This document shows positions 1 through 13,094 of a stretch of 64,000 bases of DNA, one piece after another. This DNA comes from Emydura subglobosa (taxonomy: Eukaryota > Chordata > Testudines > Chelidae): the NCBI GenBank assembly GCA_007922225.1, contig ML679970.1:17906290-17970289 (forward strand), read 5' to 3'. The notes below the pieces were generated by a model. The model had not been told where the DNA came from. It searched no databases and saw nothing but the letters and a program-made list of their open reading frames with translations. Numbering within the stretch: position 1 is the stretch's first letter; every line of letters starts with the position of its first letter. Position numbers and translations under genes: made by a program.

Positions 1-160
1 CACCCAGTGTGGTAGTCTGGGAGCTGACCTTGTCTGTGAAGAAAGAGGCAAAAAAGGCATTGAGTACCTCAGCTTTCTCCACATCCTCTGTCACTAGGTT
101 GCCTCCCCCATTCTGTAAGGGGCCCACACTTTTTACAAACCTGTGAACCAGACTTTTCTC
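1..160 (-). mobile_element. CR1 LINE fragment (ORF2 part)
   Basis: On the minus strand this reads [20 protein letters not shown] and then FTDKVSSQT, a highly characteristic segment of chelonian and crocodilian CR1 ORF2, upstream of the reverse transcriptase. It is cut by the window's left edge. The frame is open across the visible part, but the element is only a fragment; its right border is unclear and may extend to about 245. Confidence 0.75.
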
Positions 161-3100
161 TCTCCTATTCCTTCAGCTTGATCCAGTGGGGAAAGTCTGC
201 CTGTCAGTCTCTTGCAGTGGGAAAGACCTCAGCTCTAACAAGTTTGGTGTTATGGCTTGAATGCAGGATCAAGCCAGGGAAGCCGGGCTAGCACTTGCAT
301 ATCTGGTGTAATCTCCAGAAGGCCAGTGGAGTGTGTCTCTGGATGAATTCTATCCTATTTTTATTTAAATGCATCTTACACACAATTTCCCACACTAACA
401 CCCTGTATGTGAAAGAGGAAAGAACATCTGTTCCCATTTCATTAGCGCAGCAAGAGCCTGTGTTTGAATTCACCAGGAACATTGTAACTCCAAATGGCCA
501 ATGGCTTGTGGGGAGGGATGGGTAGCTGGGTATTAAATCTGATTTTCCACTTACTGTAATATAGAGGGTTTTGGTATTGAATACGAGTCTATTATCTTAA
601 TGTGCATTCCAGCCTGATTAGGGGATTGGCTGGCATACATGTGAAATGCATAATCCTAGAACTTCAAAGAGCCGGTGTCAGATAGAGGGGTCACTGCTGC
701 TCTCCCTTTTTTCCTATTAATCACAACCTTGGTAGGCATCTTCTGTTTAATTCCCTTTTTTAATTCCCACCCACAGACAAGGCCGTTGCTGCTGGGCAAC
801 AACAGATGTGAATGTTGTTGTTTAAGGAGAAAAATGTATTGTGTTAGTTTTATTTCCCTTTAATGATAAGAGAAATAGATTGAGGTCTTAGAAAGAAGCC
901 CCTTAAAATACTCTCCCTCTTGGCGCTCTAACAGCCTGTCTGAAGCAAGGGCTCTAATTGCCTCTTAGATGAGTTAATTTATCTTGTAGTGTCCATTTAT
1001 TGATAATAAATTAGCTTTTAGGACTAGTTGGTGGAATTTGTACTAAATGGATAGAGCAATACAGAAATCCTGGTTCTCTGTGTCTAGGTTACTTGGATAC
1101 AAGGTGTCTTTAAAGATCAAGCTTCTTTTGCTCCTGGGAAGAAAATTAGTGGCTATTCGTGTTGCAGAATTTTAGACATGTAGAGACAAATTTCATCTGC
1201 TTTCCCTTTTAACAGGTCTGAATCTGACCTATAGGTGTTCAGTTATTTTAAATAAGCACCGCTAGCTAAGCATGGTCTCTGTGGCATTAGAAGGGAGTAA
1301 CTGTGGTAGGTGGTGGCTGGTTAGGTGGCTGTTAATAATATAGGGAGAGATGGGCAAATCTTTGAAAATGGGTGAGGTTGGGATTCGTTATCTAAATTGT
1401 CTGAACAGCTTTATTATGCAAAACTAGGTTGGAAGTCTCACAAAAAAGGTAGCTTTCTTGTGAGATTTCCAATACTTCCTACTCTTTTAGCACGACAGAC
1501 TTTTATTAGTGGCAACTTTGGATCTCCAGTCCCAGGTGGAACCATGAAGTGCAGAGGTACATTAAGTAAATGGAAAACAATGATTTGGGACAGAGGCAGA
1601 AGGGGGAGGTCAGTCAAACTCCCTTGAACCTCAAATTTTTAGCGGAAAGTTTCTGGATCATTTTCTAATGAACCATCCCTAACCCAAAACCATTTAATTT
1701 GTTGCTAATATGCGTTCATATGTAGTTAGATTCTGTGTCTTCTATGCAATAAGTGTTTTTCTCTCTGCCTTTTTCTGTGGCTTGCCATTTATTTGACAGC
1801 AGGGATGCAGCTGTCTTTAGAGAATCTTCTGGGATATGCTACTCTAGGTTGACATGAGATACTTTTACATTCTTTCAAACAGAGCATGTACTGTTTGCCT
1901 GATAGGTTATTACGATATTCTGCTGAAGTGTCACACAGGGTTTTGGATCATTGCCATACGATCTGGGGTTTTATTAAATTAGTGTTGGATCAGCACAGGG
2001 CAGCAAACTTCTGGTCTTCACAACAGTGAAGCAGTGAACCATATCAATACTTTGAATAAACTGCTTCTCTTCCCACTTCTACTTCTAGCTCTGTTGTTCG
2101 TGTAAAGGTGTATTCTGTAAATATAAGGTGTCGAGCAAACCCTAGATCAGATAGAATTTACAGCTCTTCCCCTGTCCTAAATCTTTGAGCTTTACATCCC
2201 ATTGGATGGTGTTCAGTGATTGGTTGCAAAGGTTCAAAGGTGGGAAGACCAGAAATGGCATGTATAAGCTTGGAGTTCGTATGTTTCTGTGCGAATATAT
2301 GAAAATCTAGATATTCTTGGTTGCAGCTGACCAATAGTTAGCACAAACTAAACTTTAAACAGATGGTTGGTGAGTGTCTTCTTAGGGACCACCTCTCCCT
2401 GAGGAGGAAAAACTCCCTTTTATTTAGATGTAATGGTCTTTCAACTGGCTTTCATCCAGGTTTAGTGTGTAATTCTCAAGAACCTGGAATGGGAAGTGTG
2501 TTTTACTATGGGCCATGGAATATGATTTTGTGATGAAGCTGTCTTGAAGTTGTGCTGTCTTCAGCTTAGCATTTGAAATAAGCTGTTGGGCCTGATCCTG
2601 CATTCTTTGCACATCCAAAATTCCACAAAAGCTAGTGGAAGTTTTGGGTGCACCAAGAATGCAGAATTTCCTGTGAAAGTTTTTTGGTATTTCATTTACT
2701 TTTCAGCTGACTTTTATTCCTACCTAGCTAAAAGATCCTAGCTGACATCCAGTTTCAGTAAAAGCCATTCTTTTTTTTAGGTTAGGCCCTTCAATACACA
2801 CTTCAGTATAGGAGTACCATTGGATAGCTATTAATTCAGGACACTTCAGTCATAAAGTTTAATGTCAAAGTAGAGGATTATCACAAGTCAAAGTTCTACT
2901 TACTATTGCTTTGTTTCATCCAGCCACAATTTAGATTGATACTAACTTTTTATGGTAACCATATATCTCCGTGTTGTAATGTATCTTTTTTTGGCTGCAT
3001 AATTAGTCTTCACATGTGATGTAGTTTTTTTATGATTATTATTTTGGTAGAGATTTAAGCTGTTCACTTCCACTATAAAATATTGCCACCAGAAATTTCA

Positions 3101-3712
3101 AGTAGACATAGTGTTTATATGCACTGGCTGGTATCCATAAAGTAAACATTCTTCATTCTTTCATCTACGCTCCTCCCACATCCTCTATGATTGTCCTTTT
3201 TTAATAGCTGATCATTTTGATGGTGGCATTAAACATATTGGGAGCATTTATACTTGTAAAAGCAATCTAGTGTAGATTTTCATGTCCATTTCATTGCAAC
3301 CAAGGCAATGCATCTTCTTCAAATTAGCAGCTTCTAATTCTATTTATTTCTTAAAAAGAGATCTTCAGCACAATGTAACTTTTTAAGACTCAATTTTTCC
3401 ACTGCAAAAACATTAATAGTAATGCAAAAAGATTTTTAATTACAAATTTCAACTCAATTACTAACTACATCTATTGTCAAACAGAACTTAAAAAAAAACC
3501 CACACAAACTATGGACCAAAATATCTTGTGTTTATTTTACTAATTTTACTTCTCTTTTGTGTAAGGCATCTGAGCACAATGCAGCTGCCTTCATGCCAAG
3601 ATAAAGATGTTGCTGCATTTCAATCCCAGCAGAAAGCTTAGGCTTTGCCTCTCTGAAGCCCAATTGTCTGCACTCTGCTGGTAAACCCACAGGGTTTAAA
3701 TATCTTGAATAT
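161..3712. other. Non-coding stretch, no gene seen
   Basis: AT-rich sequence with scattered homopolymers. Apart from the small fold-back repeat at 2587-2671 nothing was recognised. ORFs here are all under 80 codons and show no family features. If the gene's first exon is upstream of the window this is intron; if it is at 5505 this is intergenic. Confidence 0.5.
2587..2671. repeat. Small fold-back repeat
   Basis: The left arm (GGGCCTGATCCTGCATTCTT) is mirrored by an arm near 2650-2671 that reads as its diverged reverse complement (AAGAATGCAGAATTT). The centre holds a GGAAGTTTTGGGTGCAC string. This is a short inverted-repeat element common in turtle-like genomes. Copies of a related motif containing GAAGTCAATGGGAG occur elsewhere in the window. 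Confidence 0.5.
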
Positions 3713-3994
3713 TTAGGCCAGATCTACACGAAAATCATTTTTGCTGGTACAACAACATTGGTTGTGACAATGTTATACCAGCAAAAGACGTAGTGTAGAT
3801 GCTGTTCTACTGGCAAAATAGAAACACCACTATCACAACAAGAAACCTCTTGCAGATATGACATATTTTGTTCAGGGAACTGACATAAGTTATGAGCTAT
3901 ACCGCCAAAAGCACTCTAAGCTGAGTCTGCGCTAGGAAGGTTTATCGAGATAGCTATCTCAGCAAGAGCTTTTCTAGTGTAGACTAGACCTTAG
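3713..3994. mobile_element. MITE with inverted ends (TAGGCCAGATCTACAC type)
   Basis: The left end TTAGGCCAGATCTACAC is matched in reverse complement by the right end GTGTAGACTAGACCTTAG. Between them are short internal inverted pieces (GCTGGTACAACA / TATACCAGCAAAAG). No coding capacity. The superfamily is uncertain, but the ending is one of a large group of TGTCTACAC-ended MITEs seen at least five more times in the window. Confidence 0.55.
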
Positions 3995-4739
3995 GTGTAG
4001 GACGTGGAATGGGAGAAGTTCTGACTAGCCAGCACAGTCTTTGTTCAGTGTTAAAAGAAAGTGACTTTGTGACCCTTCACCATTTATCACAGGACAGTGT
4101 GTATGACTCCCAATTTTAATAATAGAAGGAAGCAGTTTTCAGGAATAGTGCTCTGTTATGACAGTGTCTTCCTAGTTTGGTGACCAGTATCCAATGCTTC
4201 AGTGTAAGACATCAAGCATTCTTTAGTAGAGGATAAAATTCCCTGCTGTTGATCGCTTTAGAACCTGAAGCATGAGACTTGGTCACCATTATATCCCGCT
4301 TACTCAAACTGTAGCTACTATTGTTCTGTCTATAAATATCTAAGAGCTTATGTTCCTTTTGCCCTTTCTCCATTTTCAGAACCTATGTGGGGTTTGGGCA
4401 AAATGCAGATCTCTTTCAGCTAGGTTCTGTCATTTGGTGCACTTGTGATGAAAGCAAAAAAAACAAAAAGGCTCAATCCTTTCTCCTCTCCATAGAGAGT
4501 TAAATTGAGCAATGGAAACCTGCAGAGGTTGCCAGTCTGTCCTTCCAAGAAGGGGTTAAATTGAGTTTTCAGAAAACGCTGTAGGCAGGGCATAGGATTG
4601 CAGCTTCATTCTCTCTTACACACTGTGTTGGGGGGGGGGGGGGGAGTATAATGATTTGACAGCAACTTGACATTGCCTTGAAAGGTGCTGGAGGCTATAT
4701 GAGCGTTTGCCAAAGGGGGTGGGGGAGAGGAAAGCCTGT
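3995..4739. other. Non-coding stretch with a 15-base G run
   Basis: No gene or dispersed repeat recognised. A pure G run lies at 4630-4644. Confidence 0.4.
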
Positions 4740-5504
4740 CAAGCAGTACTGCAGTCTCAGCCTATTCCCCTGCTCAGAAATGCTGCTGCAACTTGGAGAT
4801 TTCCATAAGGCTTAGCTGCCGTCCAACTTCTGCAACTCGGATCGTGCAGGAAAAAGGTCCTGGAGGCACAGAAGGGAATCTTCACCACAGCAGGACCTTC
4901 ACCGTCTGCTGGATTTGTGTGAATTCCCATGCTGAGGGACAAAAGGCTTTGTGCAAAGGGCAAGGACACTGCCCATGTGGCATGATGGCTGCTCTCCATC
5001 AACCTGGTACAAGTTGGAATAATGCTGGGGAAGAAGTGTCTGCTTCACGTTTGCTGCATCTGCCAGCGAGCCAGCACTCAGGTGTGGCCGCTCCTTTAAC
5101 CAGCTGTTTGTTTTAGTCATTGCATTTATGACTTGTGCTCCACAAATGCCTCATGGCCAGTCTGCCAGATCTATTGCTGGATTTGTAAGAACCACAAAAG
5201 ATCTTTTAGCCTCTGGTCTTGTCTTGTTCTTGTCAAACCAGACTGGATCTTGAGAGTCTCATTGTTAACTAGCCATGTTTAGAATTTGTTAGCGTGCAAC
5301 ATTTGCTGGGAGTCCTCCTAAAGTGGAGTCAATAGGACTTTGTTCCCTGTAAGTGGAGGAGCACAGTGTGCATTGCAGCCCTGCTCTGTTGTGGGAGGCA
5401 GACTGAAAGCGAGCTGGCTGTAAAGTGATTCCAGTACAGCCCGGGAGAGACAGAAAGGAGCTGGTATTGCAATTAGCTGAATGCTTTGATAGATAATAGC
5501 AGAC
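4740..5504 (+). other. Low-repeat region upstream of the candidate first exon
   Basis: This stretch has more CpG and less obvious repeat content than its surroundings, and no recognisable transposon. If the ATG at 5505 is real, the last few hundred bases would be its 5' UTR and proximal promoter. There is no clear TATA box and it is not a strong CpG island. It has a 107-codon open frame at 4793-5116 with no family resemblance, judged chance. Confidence 0.25.
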
Positions 5505-5544
5505 ATGCTTTGTGGACTGAAAAAGGATTTGCAGCCAGACTTTG
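5505..5544 (+). CDS. GRIP2: Candidate alternative first coding exon of GRIP2
   Basis: An ATG with G at -3 opens a short frame reading MLCGLKKDLQPDF. It ends one base into the next codon at a strong donor (TTTG|GTGAGTGAG). An in-frame TAG at 5490-5492 fixes the start. The donor leaves phase 1, exactly what the exon at 43778 needs; joining would give F-E-D-D-G or F-D-D-G. In the GRIP family, known alternative first exons give short N termini, some with a palmitoylated cysteine that targets membranes. Cys3 next to a hydrophobic/basic stretch could play that role here, but this is inference. The 38 kb intron is long, though GRIP genes have long 5' introns. It could be a chance ATG beside a chance donor; conservation or RNA reads would decide. 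Confidence 0.42.
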
Positions 5545-7033
5545 GTGAGTGAGCCTGTGTTTTCCCCCCACCAGTTTACTTTCATTTTTCTTGATTTCTT
5601 TTAACTATGACCAATGTATGCCCTCCTTACAGGAGTATTTCTAAAGCGCTTGGTTTTTACCCTGACTTAATTGCTTTGATTTGTAAAATATGTCTTACTC
5701 CTCTGAAAAGAAATTCTCTCTGTAACAATTGGAGAGCACTGTACATACTGCTCTGACTGCCTCTCCTCTGACCCCTTGTCTGATTAAAAGCTGGGTGGTG
5801 CAGGGTATGCTCTTACCATACCCAGAAGTGCAAAAATGCTATTTCGCGTGTTTTTATGGCAATTATGTTTTATGGAGGCTTCATGTAACTCTACTTTTTT
5901 GTTCTCTTTTTTATTACTTTAAAGATCAAGGTATATGAAAGCTGAGTTTTGACTGAGAGTGGAAAGAGGGTTGTGTGTATGGGGTGTGTGTGTTAGTAAT
6001 AGAGCCTGCTAAATATGGTTGGATCGCTGACAACATTCTGTATCACAAATCTAATCTACTGTTACATTGCCTCCCATAATGATCTTGGCTCACACTACAA
6101 AATGGCCCATCTAAGAAGATAAACCCCCTGTTCGGACTGCTTGTGAACTACTAATATGGATCAAAGGGGCCTCCTTTATCCCCCACATTCCCGTGCAGAG
6201 ATAAAAGCTTAAGGGCACTTTTTTAAATGACTGTTGGTGAGGCTATGGATACAAAATCCTGGCAGCAGGCCCTTCAGAATGGGGTGCTCCTGAAAATGTG
6301 ACTGGGTTAAAATGTTGGAGCACTTTGGCCACTGCATGCGACAGCCCTGCTTGTTGTAGTTTTCATTTACAAGGCTTTATGAAGTTTGCTTTCCTCCTTG
6401 ATGTAAGCTTACCCCTTCTGAAAGCAAAGACGACAGAGCCTAGAAAAAAGATGCTTTTGGATTCCAAATCAAACTGCATTGCTTGAAACAATCTAGTGGG
6501 TGATGTGCTCTTCCTCACCTCCTCCTGAGCTGGCTGAATGAATGAACCCAGGTCAACTGGTCTGAAAAAACTATGCTACCTTCTTCCTCCCTTCCTTCCC
6601 AAAATCTATAACATACCTTCTTAGATCTCCCTAAAAAGATAAAATGAAGCTGGAATAATCCAGTTTATCCTGCTTTAGTGTTGCCTAATAACATTAATGG
6701 AGGTTAGATGCAGATATCCACTTACTGCCTCTCAGTAAGTTAAGATGTCAAATTTTCAAGCTGATTGAGCCATTGAGGGATCTCTTGCTAGGCAGAGAGA
6801 GAGCGGCCCCTCTCTCTCTCTAACAGGCATGGGTGCAGGCAATACATGAAGAGACTTCAGAAGACTTCTTGGTGGGACCCTGATTGGCTCTGGGAATTGG
6901 TAACGGGATACAGAACTTCTCACCTCTGCAAGTTGCTGTCTAGTGATGCAAAGCAGATACCAGTGGGTGGGTGTCCTAGAGTTTCTATCAGATCTTGGTG
7001 AGGCTCACTCCAGTTCCTCAGATTGTGCTACCT
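5545..7033. other. Presumed intron, nothing recognised
   Basis: No repeat family or exon identified. A GA-rich stretch followed by a TC-rich stretch at about 6794-6822 can pair with itself. Confidence 0.4.
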
Positions 7034-7420
7034 GTGACTAGGGCCCTACCAAATTCACGGCCATGAAAAATGCGTCGTGGACCATAAAAATCTGTTGGTT
7101 TTTTTGGTGTACTTTTACAAAAGTACACAGTGTTTCTCAAGCTGGGGGTCCTGACCAAAAAAGGAGTCGCAAGCCTATTGCAGAGTGGGGTGGGGGGTTG
7201 GGTTTTTTTTTTTTTTTTCCCAGTATTGCCACTCTTACTTTTGCACTGCCTTCAGAGCTGGGTGGCTAGCGAGTGGTAGCTGCTGGCCGGGCGCCGAGCT
7301 CTGAAGACAGCGCACTGCCAGAAGCAGCGCAGAAGTAAGGGTGGAATGGTGGGGAGTTGTCAAAGCCTGAAATATTGTCAGAGATGGTCCCAGCAAAAAA
7401 AGTTTGAGAACCCCTGATTT
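7034..7420. mobile_element. Composite MITE pair
   Basis: The outer start GGGCCCTACCAAATTCACGG is a known kind of turtle MITE end. Inside, from 7128 to 7417, lies a second unit beginning CAGTGTTTCTCAAGCTGGGGG and ending GTTTGAGAACCCCTG, its inverted partner. A long T run sits at 7202-7218. hAT superfamily is likely for the inner unit by its CAG...CTG ends. No clear 8-bp duplication was seen around the inner unit, and the right end of the outer one is not clear. Confidence 0.6.
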
Positions 7421-7854
7421 ATCCTTATCCAGGGCGATTTACAAATACAACAGTAGGACAGTACAATACTTGTATGAAGACATCTGCAAAATTTGCCATT
7501 TATGCCGTGATCAACCCATTAAAAATATGTGATTTCTCTGTGATTTAAGTAAACTCCCCCCATGACTGTTGGCACCAAATCATAGTGTAACCTGATGCTT
7601 CTGGGTGGGTCACCAGTAGTGGGGATCAAAGCTCAGACCTCTGGATCTGAAACCATGAGTCTTCACTGCCTGAGAGATGACCCAATGCTCTTGGATAAGG
7701 ATGCAGCAGGCTTATCAACCTCAATATTGGGCCCAGTCACCGAAAGGGGACGGAACACCATGCTGAGTGGGCCTGTTATAGTAGCTAAAATCTGAACTTC
7801 TCTCTCGCCCTTCGCTGGGTGACTAGACCAAAGGTTGGGGCACTTCGTTGGGTG

Positions 7855-8115
7855 ACTAGACTAGAAAAAGGCAGGCATCGAAGCAGCAGCATCGACCAAG
7901 CAGATCTGTGTAGACCTGCTCAGTCAATTGGAATGCGCTCTCCGGTCGACTCAATTAGTCCACCTCTCCGAAAGGCAGATGGGAGATGCCTTCCCATTAA
8001 TGCGGAGCTGTGAAGATGGAATGGTACGTCAACATAAGTACGTCAATGGGAGATACGCAAGCTACATCACATACCTTGTGTATCTCTCATCGGCTGCCAG
8101 TGTAGACCAGCCCCA
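7855..8115. mobile_element. MITE with GTCGACT core
   Basis: A stretch with GGTCGACTCAATTAGTCC, TACGTCAATGGGAGATACGC and the end GTGTAGACCAGCCCC. These are marks of a common chelonian MITE with GTGTAGACC ends. Just left, TGGGTGACTAGAC is duplicated (about 7817-7829 and 7850-7862), so the left border is blurred. Confidence 0.5.
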
Positions 8116-11100
8116 AGCTTACACTTCCATTGCCCAGGAATTCACTGTTGTGTGAATATATAATAGAACTGTGGTCTCGTTTAACAGCACTAGATTCCAT
8201 GGCTAGTAAAAGAGACGGAACAGGCAGGTGTCTATTTTGTCTCCCTTCCCTTTTCTCCTCCATTTTCTTCAGCCCCCTATTTTAGATTGATGTACACGGA
8301 GTAGCACTCTGTGGCTCTTTAATGTATGGTCAATATTTTAATTGTAGTGTTTTTTAAATAGCTGTTCCTTGGACACTCAAAACAAAATGTTTCTTATTGT
8401 GGGTTTTTTCTCTATTAAATATATTCAGTTTGTCTCTTGAAATCCTCTTGGTGGCTGGAGAATGTCTGAGATGAATGCATAACATTTTCTATTTTTTAGG
8501 ATGATTTTGTGTCTGAGTCGCTCTACTTGGCATTTAAAAGTGATGGCCAAACATCAAAGTCCAATGGCTTCTTCTGGAGAAGCACACAAAAGTTCAGCTG
8601 TGTCCTTAGCCCAACCACCCCTGATTTTTGATGGCCCCTGATCATGGTAGAAAGTCTGAGTAGGCCATTGTCGTGGTGTTTTCTTGGAACTTAGTCACAG
8701 CCAGCACCAGGAAATGCAAAGCAGCCCAGAAACAGAACCATTTTAAAAGATAATCTGACTTGCAAGGGTAGGGGTCTTGTTTAAGATTTAGGGGGAAGTT
8801 TTTAAATCAGTTCTCATTTATCTGAATGAGCTTCTCTCCCGGCTTCCCTGATCACAATGGAAGTCCTGATGGACAATTTGCATAGCTTCTGTATTTGGCA
8901 AGCAATATGCACACAGGGTTTATGTTTGCAATGCAAGGTATCTGGCTAGTGTGTGTAATTTTTTTTTTTAAGTATAAGGTAGGAGAGAAATAACTTTGGC
9001 AGTTTTTCTCTGTACACAATAAGTGGACAAAAATGGCACCAGTTTTGCATATTTTTGTACTGCTTTTAGGTAGGGTTGTGGGGGGCAGAGGGAGGGGGTT
9101 TTTGTTTGTCAGTAATAAAAAACTGGGGACTCAATCCTGGTGGAGTCTATTGAAAGTAACATGGCTCTGCACTTCATTCAGGGTCCTCATTATCATGCAT
9201 GCAGGGTGGAAGTCCTCTGAAGTATTTTTGTTTTGGGGGCAAATAAATGCAACTGAGATGCTTCAACAAAAATGCCTGTGCACTTCTTGCTTGGACAGAA
9301 TAATTTGAATCTGTAGTGAGAATTGGAAGCAGCCTGTGTAAAACCAGTTTTGTACTCACTGTGTGGGTTCTTTACAGGTCAAATTCTGCCTTTGTTTTAC
9401 CTCTGGCAACCCTCTTGAAGTCAACAAGGTTGCGCAACATGTGAGTGCAGAACGTTGGCCCGTGTCTGAGCCTCATTTTAAAGATGAATCCCAGATTTTT
9501 ACTTCTGTCTCCATCGGAGAATCAGTACAGCAGTGGGAGAATGAGCTAAGTTCTGCTCTACCTTTTGAATTCTAGTCAAAATAGCCAGCTGAGCTCTGAT
9601 TGCAGAATCTTTATCAGTGAAGAAGACATTCAAGTTGGAAAGATCTCACCTTGATTTTTTTCACTTGCCAGGTAGTGATGTTTGCAGCATTGGCAGTTAG
9701 AAAAATTCAGTTTAAACCTGATTTGCTGAGGAAATCATTGTGAGAAGAAAATCTGGAATGGGATGAAGTTCCTCTTTAGAGTCTCTCTTTTCTGCAATTA
9801 GGATTTTATTTTTAGTGCTAGCGAAAAGTGTTTTGCATTGACATCCCTTCGGGAGCCTCCATCCACAGGAACAGTAGCAGTGCAAGCTTCCTCCATACTG
9901 TCTCCAACCAATGTGCCTCAGCCCCTATCTGCAGAGACTTGGTGTCCATGTTGTTGGTGGCTTTTCGGTATGAGGCTTTACAGAGACCACCAAGTTGCTT
10001 CATACAGGTGGCTGAACACCCCTACATGGTATAATGACTTTGAGTCCCTTCTAACCCGGGCTGAACATTCATTGGTAGCCTAGAAATGGTGAGCTCTACA
10101 TTCTGTTACAAATCCCCTGAACTAGTCAGACCCTAGTCCGAATTTTTCTGCCCAGTAGCATAACATTGATAGTTAACTTTACAGTTTTGTATATTCATTG
10201 CAAGGCTCTAGAACGTTAAACAGTCAGCCATGGAAAACAATGTTGCTTAGCACTATTAACCGGAAAGTCTCTGAGCCTTGGCAATTAAGGAACTGGCATA
10301 TCAGATGTGAAATGTGCTGCAATGTTTTGGTGTCTGGTTTTTATTAGCTATCTATGAGGGGCAGGAGGGAACCCTTGCACTTTATAGAAGTAATTTAATC
10401 CTGTTTGAATTTTTCAGGGTGATTATTGTCAAATATAGTTTTTTTTATTATTATTATTCTTGAGGAATGTTACCTCCTTAATTTAAATGCTTGTTGGCTT
10501 TTTTGCTTAAGTGACAATGAAGAGGAAGACGAGAGATACAAATTAAATTTAATTTAACAGATGAAACCTCTCTTAGTTAATGATTTGGTAATGCTGCAAA
10601 GCATGGTGGTCTGTTTATTTGGCATTTTCTGGACCTGCAACTCAACCTTCTACTTTGTCAAGTGTGCTTAAGTCATTCTTTGCTAAATCTGAATGAATTT
10701 ATCTACAAAGTGGAATTGGTCTCTAGCTTTCTTGCAAAAATAGCCCCTTTCTATTTAAACTGTTTTTTTCACAGTAGAACACATGCAAAGAAATGAAATT
10801 TCAGGGGCGTGAAAATGGGCAAAAGAACAAAAAGCGTGCATATTTGGGGGAGGAGGAGAATATTGTGAAACCTTTCCCATCAGTTTGCACAGGGCTACCA
10901 AACAGATTAGCCCAAATTTCTTTTTTTCCTCTTTTACTCTGTGCACCCAACAGCTGCTGTTATCAGGCTGTCTCTGAGCTCATCTGTGTTCCATTGCCGT
11001 GGAAGTCCAACATCACAATGATGGTGTTCCAATGCAGAGTCATTTTCATTAACTCCATTGACACTACTTAGCATTACTAATGGAATCATTATTTGCAAGG

Positions 11101-13094
11101 TCAGCAGTCCAATGATAAATGCCAGAGTCCAAGTTCTAAATCCCTGTTTTCATGTTGCTGTCAAACTAGTAAAAGTACATCTTTCATATTGAAAAGGTGC
11201 ACTCTGGCTTCCTTTTGATTAAGACGTCACATGAGATGTTACTCCAGCCAGGATGCCATATGTTAAATATGGCTTTTTAGTTTTGTTTCTAGCTGCATTT
11301 GGAGGAGGAGGGTAGGCTGAAGGGAGCCAGTTTACCTGTTAGTAAAGAAACCAGCAATTTAGCTACACTGCAAGAGAGTATTTCAAAATGCTGAAGGTCC
11401 CTTTGGTAAGCACTTTGTTCCCAAATTTACGAATGCGAGTAGTCCCATTGGGTAATGCATGAACTTCCTCACTGTAAGCTCATCTGTCCAGGGAGGTTGT
11501 TCAATTGCTTAGGAGCAGACTGCTTGCCTGGTATGTGTGGAAATCCTTGTTCTAGGCAGTGTCCCTCGTCCCAGCTAAAGATAATGGACAGCCTGCTTCC
11601 GATTGGCTTGTTCTATTTTTGTGTGACTTTTTTTATTCTTCACTTCCTAATAAAATATTAATTTATCATTATTAATGAACATGAATGTTCTCCACTTCCA
11701 AACTGATCACTTCTTTTCAGCTTTCCTTTCAACTTGTGATTTGGAAATTCACTTGCTTAATTTTATCTAGAGACGTGTAAAATCACATAGGTGTTAGTGT
11801 AATAGCTTGTCTCTCCATCCCCACCCACTGCTACCCCAGTTTTTTTATTATTTTAATAAGAATGGGATTTTTTTTCCTGTTGGCCATGTGGCTTTGTTCA
11901 AGGACCTGGTAATTATAAGCTTAGAGATGAAGGCGTTTCAAAGGCATCTTTCCCAGCAATTTTCAGCTGGAGATGTGGATAAAAATATCTCTCCAATTTT
12001 TATCAAAAATGTTTGCTGTAATATGCAATTATGAGCTCTGCCTTCACTCAATTCATCCTGGAAGAATTTGCTTCACAGAGAAATTCGTTTCCTAACTGCA
12101 ATAGATGCCAGCATCGCTGGCAGATGCAGGGTTTTGAAAAAGAGACCAGAAATGAAAATTGCTGTGTAGTAAATTGGTCCCTACACCTGGAAACCATGAA
12201 AGGGTGGAATATAAATTTTTCTTAAATCACTTTAATTTGCTTTGCATATCAGTTCCCAAAATGGCCTTGTGAAAGCTATTTAGCTTCATCAAGATGTGAA
12301 GAGATGATCCCACTTTAATCATGCTTTGCAACTGATCCAATTCTTGTTGTGCAAGTTCATGAAATGATACTAGACAGGAGAGGAATTGTCCATTTTCTTC
12401 ACAGCAGGTACCCAGTCTGAAAATATGTATATAATTACCACCATTTTGATAATTTGAAATGAGAAAACATTAAAAGCCCATTCAGTATGGAGAAAGGAAT
12501 GCTGGAATTAGGGTATTAGGGGTATTAAAAACATGAGTTATAAGGGTCTTGTCCTGAGAGGCAGTCCCTAGTGCATGCGCGCACGTGGATGCATGTTCTC
12601 TTCCTGTACAGATTATTCTTTCCTCAACTTCCTGGTCGATACCCTCCCTGTCAAAGCTGCTGCATATTCCCTCCCCTTATTTGCTAACAATTACCCTCAT
12701 TTAAAACTCCTCTGTTACTATCCTTCCTTCAAGTTCTTGATCGATTTCTCTTCCTTTCCTCCCCTTTCTTGTTCCAGTGCTTAAACCGTCTTGCTGATAT
12801 AATGTACACCACCCGTCTCTTTTTGCAATGTTGCACATTTTGTAGCACTCCCAAATGCTGGTGAATGTGCAAAGATATAATAACTCCAGTCAATTGCTCT
12901 CCCTAACTAAATGTCCTACTTTATGCTGCTGGACCTGGTTTTTCCTTGTCTCTTTGGAATCCGTGTGCTCCTCCCCAGCTCTGCTCTCAGACCACTCTAG
13001 ATTCTGGATCTTACTGGTCGCATTACAAACCTCCAGACCCTGGCCAGGTTTGCCATGATTCTCCAAGGAAGAATGATCTTATGTTTAAGGCTCT
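8116..13094. other. Presumed intron, AT-rich, no exon recognised
   Basis: About 5 kb without a recognised transposon. T-rich tracts and small TTA repeats (about 10441-10460) occur. Open frames are all 92 codons or shorter, overlap in both strands and show no domain. The low repeat density could mean conserved regulatory DNA; that cannot be judged from one species. Confidence 0.4.
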
